Shown: positions 53,340 to 63,249 of the stretch, one piece after another
Layout of the letters: every line of letters starts with the position of its first letter
Position numbering within the stretch: the stretch's first letter is position 1
NCBI GenBank assembly: GCA_037349105.1
Contig: JAYJMM010000110.1
Coordinates: 1,488,001 to 1,552,000, forward strand
Length of the DNA: 64,000 nt
Origin: Limnomonas spitsbergensis
Lineage: Eukaryota; Chlorophyta; Chlorophyceae; Chlamydomonadales
Direction: 5' to 3'
The notes under the pieces: model-generated
Told to the model about the DNA's origin: nothing
Seen by the model: the letters and a program-made list of their open reading frames with translations, nothing else
Databases searched by the model: none
Translations under genes and position numbers: made by a program

Positions 53340-54010
53340 CCTGAGACTGACAGCCCGTTTCCGACTGGGACCTGGGAAAAATCGTGTACGACGGTCTTCT
53401 GGTCTTCGGGAAAGTTCCGGGCTGGGTGTTTCTGCAAACACCCCGGAGCCAGACACCGGAACGTGAGGCCGCGTAATCTTGCGTGGTTCAGGGTTTACTG
53501 CGATATTGCCGAATGTGCGCCTATATGTTATCTGCGCTGTTGCTGCTGCTTCTGCTGCTGCTGCTGATGATAATGATGATGATTGGGATGACTCGCTCGC
53601 GGAGTGACCAAGGCCGAGGCGGCCCGCGGCCTTTCTGCAGGGCCGCCCCCATCACTCACTACCTACCGCCCGATAAGTTCATAGGAAGAAAAATGCAGCG
53701 ATTAATATTTATAAATAAAAGCCATTCGAAGGCCTGAAAACTCTCCGGGGTCTTTGGAATTTCCGGGGATGGGGGGAGGTCCCCGGAAAAATAATAAGAG
53801 ACATACTGTACGACTCTTCGTGGTCTTAAGGGCCCGGAGATTATCCCAGGTACAGCGTTTCAGCTCAAAACACCCCGGAAACAGCCCGGAAAGTTTCCCA
53901 GGTCCAATCAGAAACGGGCTGTGATACACCGCGCTCATGTGCATCCCCAGCTCGACTAGTAAGTCCCGCCTGACTCCCGAGTAGGGTATTTCTGGGCCTA
54001 GTCTGACAGT
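53340..54010. repeat. Inverted repeat pair around CAGCCCGTTTCYGAYTGG
   Basis: CAGCCCGTTTCCGACTGGGA then CCTGGGAAA (about 53352-53381) recurs in reverse complement at about 53890-53925, together with matching TTCCGGGCTG and ACACCCCGGA words. The loop holds a short CTG/GAT microsatellite (53536-53582). Confidence 0.55.
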
Positions 54011-54033
54011 CTGACTCGACACTGCCCTGTAGT

Positions 54034-55442
54034 ATGGAAAGGTCTCGTCGAGAGCTTTTCGTTACTAGCTGGTCTTTCTTTGTCCAAGGTCTAAACTTTC
54101 GCAAGGTGAGGACTTTTTCAATTGGATCTGTTGAGGGTGGGTGCGGGGGGGGCGAAGAGGCAAACGACGCGCCAGGCCTGTCTTGGATACGCCACATCAC
54201 ACTTTTATTCCAGCCGAACCTTTTATTTCGTCATGACCGTTCCTTCTTTGTTCGTCTTGCCTACGTCTAAGAAATCTAAAAATCTGTCCCTCGTGATTGA
54301 TGATTCCCCTCTGCGCGCAACCTACGGTCAGAATTTTCCGTAAGTATGAATGAAGGGGGGTGGTGCGGGCGGGGGTGGTGGGGATAAGACCCCATTTCGG
54401 GCCCCGAAAATCAGGATTGTGTGGGATTTTTGCATCTTGTCAAATTTCGTCCACTTCTGAGAGGCTACCGAATATTCAGTTGCTGCAGCTTTTGACCTGA
54501 AAGAGCATCAACCGGTGCTCGGTGTGTTCGCTTGGGCACTTCGGCAGGTGGGAAGAAGGTATCCTCGCGCGCCTCTCCGTGTCTTCCTGGTTCTCCCTGG
54601 TGAGGCTGTTGTGTATGCATCAGCACCGTGCATAAGCGATTCCGAATACATTTGTGATTCGGCGTGCAATTGGATACCTCGGTATTTTTCTTGGCCGAAT
54701 CCCGAAATGTTCATACCCTACGGGCTTATATACGTTCAGACTGTAAGTTTGCCGAATTTCTTGTCATTTTGGCAAGTGTGTCCTCGTTCGTGCACGTAAA
54801 CGATTGATTTTTTGTGCTTTGGCTTTGTGCTTGTCGCAGTTTCTTTCTGACACCATGTTGTCGTCGCCGAACCCTTACATTGACAGGAAATCTTGCAGAT
54901 CTCATAGTCAGCGGAAAACGTGTGTGCAAATATGATTTGTCATGTCCGAACCCCAATGTCCGTACTACCTACGTGTTGAAAAAGATAGATTCTTCTAGCT
55001 CTATCATCCTGCTCATTTGCTTTTAATCCTCTTTTTGTCTTTCAAAGTCGAGCGATGTCTTGTGCTTAAATTCTTAATACCTGGCGGTGGTGGGAGAAGC
55101 GGAAGGTGAAAGCATGCCTCCCTCGTTTACTATTGGCGCAGTTGTTGTTCACTGACATATCCTCTCTCTAATTTCGTAGAATGGAAGACGGCGAGCCTGA
55201 GGAGGAGCTTATGTCTCTGGAGGACGAGGATGTTGTCATGGTATATCTTTGTTTTTCCTCTTCTGTTTACTTCGCTTTGCCTAATGTTGTCATGTTTTCA
55301 TATGCCTACATTCCTACGATTCTTGTGACCACCCATATTTTTTACTCATGGTTGTCCTCGCAGGATTCGAACGAAGACCGCGAGCCAGGCGGTGCATTGA
55401 ATCGCAATAATCGCGCTATCGTGGAAAGCTCTGAAGAGCGTG
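54034..55442 (+). CDS. Candidate multi-exon gene, acidic N-terminal part, unknown
   Basis: Plausible exons: 54034-54104 (MERSRRELFVTSWSF ... FRK, donor GTGAGG); a stretch ending NFP with donor GTAAGT at about 54341; 54490-54549 (DLKEHQPVLGVFAWALRQ, donor GTGGGA); about 55180-55240 (MEDGEPEEELMSLEDEDVVM, donor GTATAT); 55365-55442 (DSNEDREPGGALNRNN ... ESSEERD, donor GTAAGT). The last two join in phase 0. Other junctions were not resolved, so more than one gene may be involved. The 55365 exon is also the outer limit of the palindrome: its second half is duplicated at 62386. The coiled-coil exon at 57913 and 59113 could be a later exon of the same transcript. Confidence 0.4.
54710..55155. repeat. 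Direct repeat copy A (partner 55553-56024)
   Basis: It begins TTCATACCCTACGGGCTTAT and ends near GGCGCAGTTGTTGTTC. Copy B starts 843 bp downstream; a third copy (61748-62218, inverted) sits in the right palindrome arm. Shared words include TTTCTTTCTGACACC, GTCGTCGCCGAACCCTT and ACCTGGCGGTGGTGGGAGAA. Confidence 0.8.
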
Positions 55443-56253
55443 ACGTAAGTTCTTGTTATGACACGTTATGGGCGAGGTCATTCTTGACAGTGATCGACTG
55501 CTACACGTCTCTTACCTAGCGTGTTATACCGCTTTATTTATTTGTGCCTATGTTCATACCCTACGGGCTTATATGCGTTCGCGTCTACATTTCGTTGCAA
55601 TCCTTGCCATTTTTGAAAGTGTGCACTCGTGCGTGCATGTGAACGAATAATTTTCTGGCCGATATCTTTATATTTGTCGCTGTTTCTTTCTGACACCGTG
55701 TTGTCGACATTAATCTCGCTTGTCGTCGCCGAACCCTTCGTATCTATCAGCAGGGAATCTTGGAACTCTATTTGTCAGCAGAAAACGTGTGTGTTTATGC
55801 CATTTGTCATCTCCGAACCCTAATCTCCGCATCGTTTGCTCTGTATGTTTAGAAAATAGATCCTTCCGACCGAAATCTTCAATTGCCTTTCATATTCCTC
55901 TGTTCTTTGTCATTGAGATTCGATTCATGTCTTGCGCTTAAACTCTAATTACCTGGCGGTGGTGGGAGAAGCAGAAGGTAAGGCACGTTTGCCTCATTTG
56001 TTATAGGCGGTGTTGTTGTCTGAACGTCCTTGCCTTTCGTCTGAATTCTTACTGGAGGGTATGACCCCGCGACGAAGGTAGCCTGTTGCAATATCCTCCT
56101 CCTAGGTCGGTCGACTTCTCCAAGGGTTTTGCTCATTCACACGTTTGGCTCTAAGGTTCTAATATTCCAACCAATATTCTAACAGAGGGGATGCTGCTGG
56201 CATTGTGAAGCTCCTTGCAGCTTGCTTGGGCTCTGCTCGACGCCATGAGGATG

Positions 56254-56346
56254 CTGTTGTGGTCAGTCAGGCGGCTGAGACAATCAACCATGCATACAGC
56301 GCTGTACCATGGTCGATTGTCTCAGCCGCCTGACTGACCACAACAG
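56254..56346. repeat. 93-bp near-perfect palindrome, left copy
   Basis: CTGTTGTGGTCAGTCAGGCG...GAGACAATC pairs with its complement through to CCACAACAG. The centre is TACAGCGCTGTA. It could form a long hairpin. Confidence 0.92.
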
Positions 56347-56757
56347 ATGCCATGCAACTTCGTTTGCTCTCATCACATTCATTGCATGTGCGTAGGTTCA
56401 GCAGCCAGGTTACGGGGGGGGTCGCCCCGCCACGTCTTGTCGTCTTCAACATGATTGCCTTCAAAATGCGTGGCCAATCTCCTAAGCAAGGTTGGTTATT
56501 GGTAGCGTGTTGCACCATGGTAGCACGATCCGGCTAAACCTGTGACGTATCGAGCCATATTGTGCCGTATCATGGCACATTGGTAGCACAACCCGGCTGA
56601 ACATGTGCCGTCTTGCGCTGTATCATGCTGTATCGTGCTACCATGTGTTGCGCAACCCATGACATGCCCTGACCCAAGCGTAAACCAGGCTTTCGGTATG
56701 TAAATCACCCGGCCATTGCATGCCATGCCCTGTGCCATGCTCGTGTTTGCCACACTG

Positions 56758-56781
56758 CTCTCTGATGGTGCTCCATCAGAG
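56758..56781. repeat. Short hairpin CTCTGATGG-TGCT-CCATCAGAG
   Basis: A perfect 9-bp stem, present also in the right arm near 60996-61018. Confidence 0.7.
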
Positions 56782-56811
56782 AAAAGTGTTTATTTGCTGT
56801 CATCGCCCACT

Positions 56812-56970
56812 ACCTGAACCGAGTTCATGTTCATGTACCTGTACCAAGTTCAGGCTCATTTACCTGAACCAAGTTCATGCTCATTTACCTGAACCAAGTT
56901 CAGGTTCATTGATCTTAATGACCTTGATTATTAGGTACCTGTCCATGCACTGTACCTGAACCAAGTTCCC
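56812..56970. repeat. About 25-bp palindromic repeat, left arm
   Basis: Units of CCTGAACCAAGTTCAGG plus CTCATTTA; the CTGAAC..GTTCAG core is itself palindromic. Five or six units here, about nine at 60735-60965 in the right arm. Confidence 0.85.
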
Positions 56971-57532
56971 CCCATTCTTCGCAGGGCGCATCAAGGCAGC
57001 GCTACTTTCAGGTTTCATCGTTATGCCTCCTAGGAGGAACCTGGCTCTTGGCACGAACCTGGCGCAGGCCAAACTTGAACTGCGAGCTCACGCAAGACAT
57101 GTGTCACCCACTCAGCGGGCAATTGGAGACATGGAGGAAGGGCAATTCTGCATGCCAACATAGGAGCTTGTGTTTGCCTCGCCCACGGGACCTGACCCGT
57201 CTACTCCACATGCCACGCGTTCCTCGCCGCATCTGGAGTGTAAGGGTTCTGGCGATGTGGCTGCCGGCAAGGTGGGATAACATTCGACAATTCGTCATGT
57301 AATATGGGTCTCGTTTGTAGGGTGTGAGTTATAAATCGGGCAGGATGGGGAGAAAGCATTGCTGCAAAGGGTATTTAGAGCAAGGGTACCGTTTTCTGCG
57401 TTCCTATTTGCATTGTCTGTAGTTTGTTTAATTTGCCTCGCGTTGTACAGCATATGCACCAGCAGGCCGCTGTAAACCTGTGAAGGCGCTAGGCGAATCC
57501 GGATCTGAACAGTGTTTTGGGGATGAGCAATT

Positions 57533-57915
57533 CTGACCCCTCCATTCGGACCCCTCAATTCTGACCCCTTAATGCTGACCCCTTAATTCTGACCCCTTAA
57601 TGTTGACTCCTTAATTCTGACCCCTTAATGTTGACCCCTTAATTCTGACCCCTTAATGCTGACCCCTTAATTCTGACCCCTTAATTATGACTCCTTAATT
57701 CTGACCCCTTCATTCTGACCCCTCAATTCTGACCCCTTAATGCTGACCCCTTAATTCTGACACCTTAATTCTGACTCCTTAATTCTGACCCCTTAATTCT
57801 GACCCCGTAATTCTGACCCCGTAATTCTGACCCCTTCATGCTGACCCCTTAATTCTGACCCCTCAATTCTGACCCCTCAATTCTGTCCCCTTAATTCTGA
57901 CCCCTCAATTCTACT
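57533..57915. repeat. 14-bp repeat GACCCCTTAATTCT, left arm
   Basis: About 27 units with TTAATTCT, TTAATGCT and TCAATTCT variants. The complementary array lies at 59806-60172. Confidence 0.93.
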
Positions 57916-57957
57916 TTTGTGTCCCGTGCAGAGCCCGATGGAGTCATCATCCCCCAT

Positions 57958-59112
57958 GTGAAGTTTGTGAAGTTTTTACAGTCCAACAGAGCATCACACT
58001 TGATGCATGGGACATGTGCCCGTAAACGGGTACATGCACTTGATACACTAGGACAGAAAGCGAAAGCCATGGACCCCCCCTGGGCAAGCAACTAGCACAC
58101 AAGCACGACAATGGCGTGGGAATGAACCCCATAGTGCAGAAGATAAGCCCCAGCCATAAAACATGACGTGGGTGCAAAAGAGTTCGATTGAGCACCGCCT
58201 AGAGAGTTAGGGGGGGGACAGGAATTTTGGCAGAGTTTTGAGATGATTCTCTCTTTTCATCATACACTGAAAGATAAAACAACCAAATTTCTTCCAGAAC
58301 ACATATGCAGAATCCGCTGCATTTAGTTTGCCCCACACTCCATTTGCGTACCGTTTCATGGCCTCATCCTCGTCCTCTAGGAAATTATGGAAAGCGAGGT
58401 TAAACTGAAAACGAAGGTCGGTATAGAACGGGCAGTAAATCATGTGAAGCTCATCCTCCCGACATTTAAGATTGCAACATCTACAAATCCTCTCGCTACG
58501 AGGCACTCAGGGTTTCTTAAAGCGTACCGTCTCAACATTCAGCCAATGCGACCCCATCCGATACCGGGCTTCAGCAAAAATAATATTAGGCTTACTCAAA
58601 TTGTACCATAAAGTCTCCTTCACATCATGCTTAATTTGGAGCCACTTAGAGAACGTAAACAATTTGAACCCCGAGCGTTATAAGTCAGGAGTAGAACGTA
58701 CTAACAGGGCAGTACGTGGCATGTCCCTGGAAATTTTAGAAAGCCACTGATCCCTAGCTGAATTCACAATGACCTCAATATCCAAAGAGGTATTGGCTGA
58801 AGCAGTCAATAAATCAATACCCAGAGTCATCAATATCGTAGACAGAAAACCAGCCCAACAAAGTGAAGTGCCAGCCTTCGCCAAATCACAACTTTCCTGC
58901 ATAGCCATTTTCACAAGGTCGTTGTGAGGCCTCAGATTAATTCTTTTCCAAAAACTCAGGGTCTGCTGAAAAAGACTTAAGATAAGGGGTTCACGGTGCA
59001 GTTCACTCATGAGAACATACTCGGCCATAGACTTGCGAAGACCCAGACACTGCCTAGGGAAACCCTTGTGAATTACCTCCAAATCTCTAGAGAAACCAGT
59101 ATCTGTCAAGCC
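57958..59112 (-). mobile_element. 5'-truncated non-LTR retrotransposon inserted in the left palindrome arm
   Basis: The insertion splits a sequence that is continuous in the right arm (CATCATCCCCCATG|...|GATGTTGTCAAG). Minus strand: a reverse-transcriptase C-terminal region (RQCLGLRKSMAEYVLMSEL, LFQQTLSFWKRINLRPH) at about 59090-58690; WLQIKHDVKETLWYNLSK and EARYRMGSHWLNVETVRF; a stop near 58510; then the zinc-binding segment ERICRCCNLKCREDELHMIY-CPFY ending in a stop at 58207. About 250 bp of 3' UTR ends in the TTCACAAACTTCAC tail. Known: C-C-x-H-C after the reverse transcriptase is the zf-RVT region of LINE elements. It is inactive (truncated, internal stop). Confidence 0.82.
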
Positions 59113-59430
59113 AACTCCTGATGTTGTCAAGTTCCAAGCGAAAGCGACTGGTGAAAACGCTGGGTCTACGAGGGGAACTACGGGACATTGTGTCATCGTT
59201 TCAGAGCAGCCTACAGATGGTGGAGGGGGAGCTGGCTGAGCAGAGGGCGCCGGCTGAGCAGAGGGAGCTAGCTGCGCAGGGGGAGTTGGCTGAGCAGAGG
59301 GCGCTAGCTGAGCAGAGGGCGCTAGCTGCGCAGGGGGCGCTGGCTGAAGTGCATGGGGAGGTCAGGGAGATGCAGGTCCAGGGGTGCCGTGATGTCCTCA
59401 TCGTAGCCCAGCTCACACTTGAGCAGCCGG
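59113..59430 (+). pseudogene. Coiled-coil exon, left-arm copy, interrupted by a retrotransposon
   Basis: This continues the exon begun at 57913 (CCCGTGCAG|AGCCCGATGG) after the 1.15-kb insertion. It reads LRGELRDIVSSFQSSLQMV and then EGELAEQRAPAEQRELAAQG-type heptads. It mirrors 59430-59795. Confidence 0.65.
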
Positions 59431-59795
59431 TTCGCTTGTATGGAGTTACACAGCAAAGACAGAAGGCTACCGTGCATTTCCCCATGCTCCCTGACCTCCC
59501 CCTGCAGCTCCCTGACCTCCCCCTGCACTTCAGCGAGCGCCCCCTGCGCAGCTAGCGCCCTTTGCTCAGCCAGCGCCCTCTGCTCAGCCAGCTCCCCTTC
59601 CGCAGCTAGCTCCCTCTGCTCAGCCAGCGCCCTCTGCTCAGCCAGCTCCCCCTCCACCCTCCGTAGGCTGCTATGAAACGATGACACAATGTCCCGTAGT
59701 TCCCCTCGTAGACCAGCGTTTTCACTAGTCGCTTTCGCTTGGAACTTGACATCATCATGGGGGATGATGACTCCATCGGGCTCTGCACGGGACAC
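59322..59795 (-). CDS. Coiled-coil protein exon, right-arm copy
   Basis: On the minus strand, after acceptor GTGTCCCGTGCAG, the exon reads EPDGVIIPHDDVKFQAKA, LRGELRDIVSSFHSSLRRV, then repeated GELAEQRALAEQRELAAE heptads and GEVRELQGEVREHGEMHGSL, an obvious coiled coil of about 70 residues. Past the palindrome centre it runs on to SQRPLRS and a stop. Upstream partners would be the mirrored exons in the right arm, which lack the acidic first exons, so expression is doubtful. Function unknown. Confidence 0.45.
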   Translation of the reverse strand: MSRAEPDGVIIPHDDVKFQAKATSENAGLRGELRDIVSSFHSSLRRVEGELAEQRALAEQRELAAEGELAEQRALAEQRALAAQGALAEVQGEVRELQGEVREHGEMHGSLLSLLCNSIQANRLLKCELGYDEDITAPLDLHLPDLPMHFSQRPLRS

Positions 59796-59805
59796 AAAAG
59801 TAGAA

Positions 59806-60172
59806 TTGAGGGGTCAGAGTTAAGGGGACAGAATTAAAGGGTCAGAATTGAGGGGTCAGAATTGAGGGGTCAGAATTGAGGGGTCGGAATTGAGGGGTCA
59901 GAATTAAGGGGTCAGCATTAAGGGGTCAGAATTACGGGGTCAGAATTAAGGGGTCAGAATTAAGGAGTCAGAATAAAGGGGTCAGAATTAAGGGGTCAGA
60001 ATTAAGAGGTCAGCATTAAGGGGTCAGAATTGAGGGGTCAGAATTGAGGGGTCAGAATGAAGGGGTCAACATTAAGGGGTCAGAATTGAGGGGTCAGAAT
60101 TAAGGAGTCAACATTAAGGGGTCAGAATTAAGGGGTCAGCATTAAGGGGTCGGAATGGAGGGGTCAGAATTG
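59806..60172. repeat. 14-bp repeat, right arm (AGAATTAAGGGGTC)
   Basis: Complement of the left-arm array. Unit variants occur in a different order, so the two arrays have changed since duplication. Confidence 0.93.
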
Positions 60173-60734
60173 CTCATCCCCAAAACACTGTTCAGATCCG
60201 GATTCGCCTAGCGCCTTCACAGTTTACAGCGGCCTGCTGGTGCATATGCTGAACAACGCGAGGCAAATTAAACAAACTACAGACAATGCAAACAGCAACG
60301 CAGAAAACGGTACCCTTGCTATAAATACCCTTTGCAGCAATGCTTTCTCCCCATCCTGCCCGATTTATAACTCACACCCTACAAACGAGACCCATATTAC
60401 ATGACGAATTGTCGAATGTTATCCCACCTTGCCGGCAGCCACATCGCCAGAACCCTTACACTCCAGATGCGGCGAGGAACGCGTGGCATGTGGAGTAGAC
60501 GGGTCAGGTCCCGTGGGCGAGGCAAACACAAGCTCCTATGTTGGCATGCAGAATTGCCCTTCCTCCATGTCTCCAATTGCCCGCTGAGTGGGTGACACAT
60601 GTCTTGCGTGAGCTCGCAGTTCAAGTTTGGCCTGCGCCAGGTTCGTGCCAGGAGCCAGGTTCTTCCTAGGAGGCATGACGATGAAACCTGAAAGTAGCGC
60701 TGCCTTGATGCGCCTTGCGAAGAATGGGGGGAAC

Positions 60735-60965
60735 TTGGTTCAGGTACAGTGCATGGACAGGTACCTAATAATCAAGGTCATTTACATAAATGAACCTGAA
60801 CTTGGTTCAGGTAAATGAGCCTGAACTTGGTTTAGGTAAATGAGCCTGAACTTGGTACAGGTAAATGAGCCTGAACTTGGTTCAGGTAAATGAGCTTGAA
60901 CTTGGTTCAGGTAAATGAGCATGAACTCGGTTCATGTAAATGAACCTGAACTCGGTTCAGGTAGT
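60735..60965. repeat. About 25-bp palindromic repeat, right arm
   Basis: CCTGAACTTGGTTCAGG plus TAAATGAG units, about nine against five or six in the left arm. Confidence 0.85.
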
Positions 60966-61427
60966 GAGCGATGACAGCAGATAAACCCTTTTCTCTGATG
61001 GAGCACCATCAGAGAGCAGTGTGGCAAACACGAGCATGGCACTGGGCATGGCATGCAATGGCCGGGTGATTTACATACCGAAAGCCTAGTTTACGCTTGG
61101 GTCAGGGCATGTCATGGGTTGCGCAACACATGGTAGCACGATATAGCATGATACAGCGCAAGACGGCACATGTTCAGCCGGGTTGTGCTACCAATGTGCC
61201 ATGATATGGCACAATATGGCTCGATACGTCACAGGTTTAGCCGGATCGTGCTACCATGGTGCAACACGCTACCAATAACCAACCTTGCTTAGGAGATTGG
61301 CCACGCATTTCGAAGGCAATCATGTTGAAGACGACAAGACGTGGCGGGGTGACCCCCCCTGTAACATGGCTGCTGAACCTACGCACATGCAATGAATGTG
61401 ATGAGAGCGAACGAGGGTGCATGGCAT

Positions 61428-61520
61428 CTGTTGTGGTCAGTCAGGCGGCTGAGACAATCGACCATGGTACAGCGCTGTATGCATGGTTGATTGTCTCAGC
61501 CGCCTGACTGACCACAACAG
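61428..61520. repeat. 93-bp near-perfect palindrome, right copy
   Basis: Reverse complement of 56254-56346, same length. Confidence 0.92.
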
Positions 61521-62386
61521 CATCCTCATGACGTCGAGCAGAGCCCAAGGAAGCTGCAAGGAGCTTCACAATGCCAGCAACATCCCCTCTGTTAGAATAT
61601 TGGTTGGAATATTAGAACCTTAGAGCCAAACGTGTGAATGAGCAAAACCCTTGGAGAAGTCGACCGACCTAGGAGGAGGATATTGCAACAGGCTACCTTC
61701 GTCGCGGGGTCATACCCTCCAGTAAGAATTCAGACGAAAGGCAAGGACGTTCAGACAACAACACCGCCTATAACAAATGAGGCAAACGTGCCTTACCTTC
61801 TGCTTCTCCCACCACCGCCAGGTAATTAGAGTTTAAGCGCAAGACATGAATCGAATCTCAATGACAAAGAACAGAGGAAAATGAATGGCAATTCAAGATT
61901 TCAGCCGGAAGGATCTATTTTCTAAACATACAGAGCAAACGATACGGAGATTAGGGTTCGGAGATGACAAATGGCATAAGCACACACGTTTTCTGCTGAC
62001 AAATAGGGTTCCAAGATCCCCTGCTGATACGAAGGGTTCGGCGACGACAAGCGAGATTAATGTCGACAACACGGTGTCAGAAAGAAACAGCGACAAATAT
62101 AAAGATATCGGCCTGAAAATTATTCGTTTACATGCACGCACGAGTGCACACTTTCAAAAAATGGCAAGGACTGCAACGAAATGTAGACGCGAACGCATAT
62201 AAGCCCGTAGGGTATGAACATAGGCACAAATAAAGCGGTATAGCACGCTAGGTAAGACACGAACAAGAGTAAAAGAGACGTGTATCAGTCGATCACTGTC
62301 AAGAATGACCTCGCCCATAACGTGTCATAAGAAGAACTTACGTCACGCTCTTCAGAGCTTTCCACGATAGCGCGATTGCGATTCAA

Positions 62387-63249
62387 TAGAGCTTTTTGCA
62401 AACCCTCGCACACACGCGATAGATGTCACATCGATGGCTGTGCCGTACAGGATACATCGTCTACGGCACATACACGCTATCGATTTCCTTCTTAGGCAAC
62501 GGTGCGTCGATAGCCCCCTTCTGTACTGTTAACTTACACAATGCTGAGGTTCGATGGCCTCCAGGCAGGCAGCCGTTTTTTAATTGTCAAACACCACCAA
62601 CAAACTGTTAATCCAGCTCATTCCTGCAAGGAGCTGCTGTGAGAGTTCTGCGGTGGCCGAGGCGCATAGCAAACAAAAACCAGAGACGCCACGGCTGATG
62701 AAAGCCTCACAGGCGCGTTGCAAGTCAGGCCATGAAGGACTTTCCTTGTTTATCCCGGTGAGGACTAGTCGAAGATTCTACCGCAGCACACTTGCCCCCC
62801 CACACAGCAACAACATCATCAGCTGCAGGGGACCTGACAGATTGCTGAACACCCCGCCCACCTGAACATAGCCTGACTAACAGCGAAGGCACTTGAATTC
62901 AGTCTATCACGGGGTGTACCATGCCTACTGGGTACCACGTGCCATGCAAGCATGTGTCCCCTCCGCCGCACCCATGTCACCCCAAGGCCAACACACCCCT
63001 CTGCGCAGCAAATCCTGCACCATAAGGAAAAGGACTTATTCACCATTAAGCATTAGAAAAACACGGGGCATCGTTCTCTTTTGCTGGGACTAAACAAGGT
63101 TTGAGGCCGGCCGCCAAACCATAGTCGCTAACGCACAAAAAGTCGAGTGTCAATGGCACAATTTGTTCGAACACCAGTGGCTACGCACATTGCACAAAAA
63201 CCATAGCGTCAGTACTGCCCTGAAATCTGCAGCCTGCCCTGGAGCACCC
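62387..63249. other. No gene recognised
   Basis: This is unique sequence between the end of the palindrome and the stop codon of the next gene. It should include the 3' UTR of that gene. Nothing else is supportable. Confidence 0.45.

Larger units (their letters stand above)
55397..62386. repeat. Large palindrome: inverted duplication around about 59430
   Basis: The sequence from TTGAATCGCAAT (55397) rightward reappears in reverse complement, ending ATTGCGATTCAA at 62386. Matching landmarks: 55553/62218, 56254-56346/61428-61520, 57048-57300/60401-60624, 57913/59790, with the centre between the two coiled-coil segments near 59430. The left arm is longer because it carries the insertion 57958-59112. 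The left locus continues into further exons at 55396, so the right arm looks like the derived copy. Confidence 0.9.
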
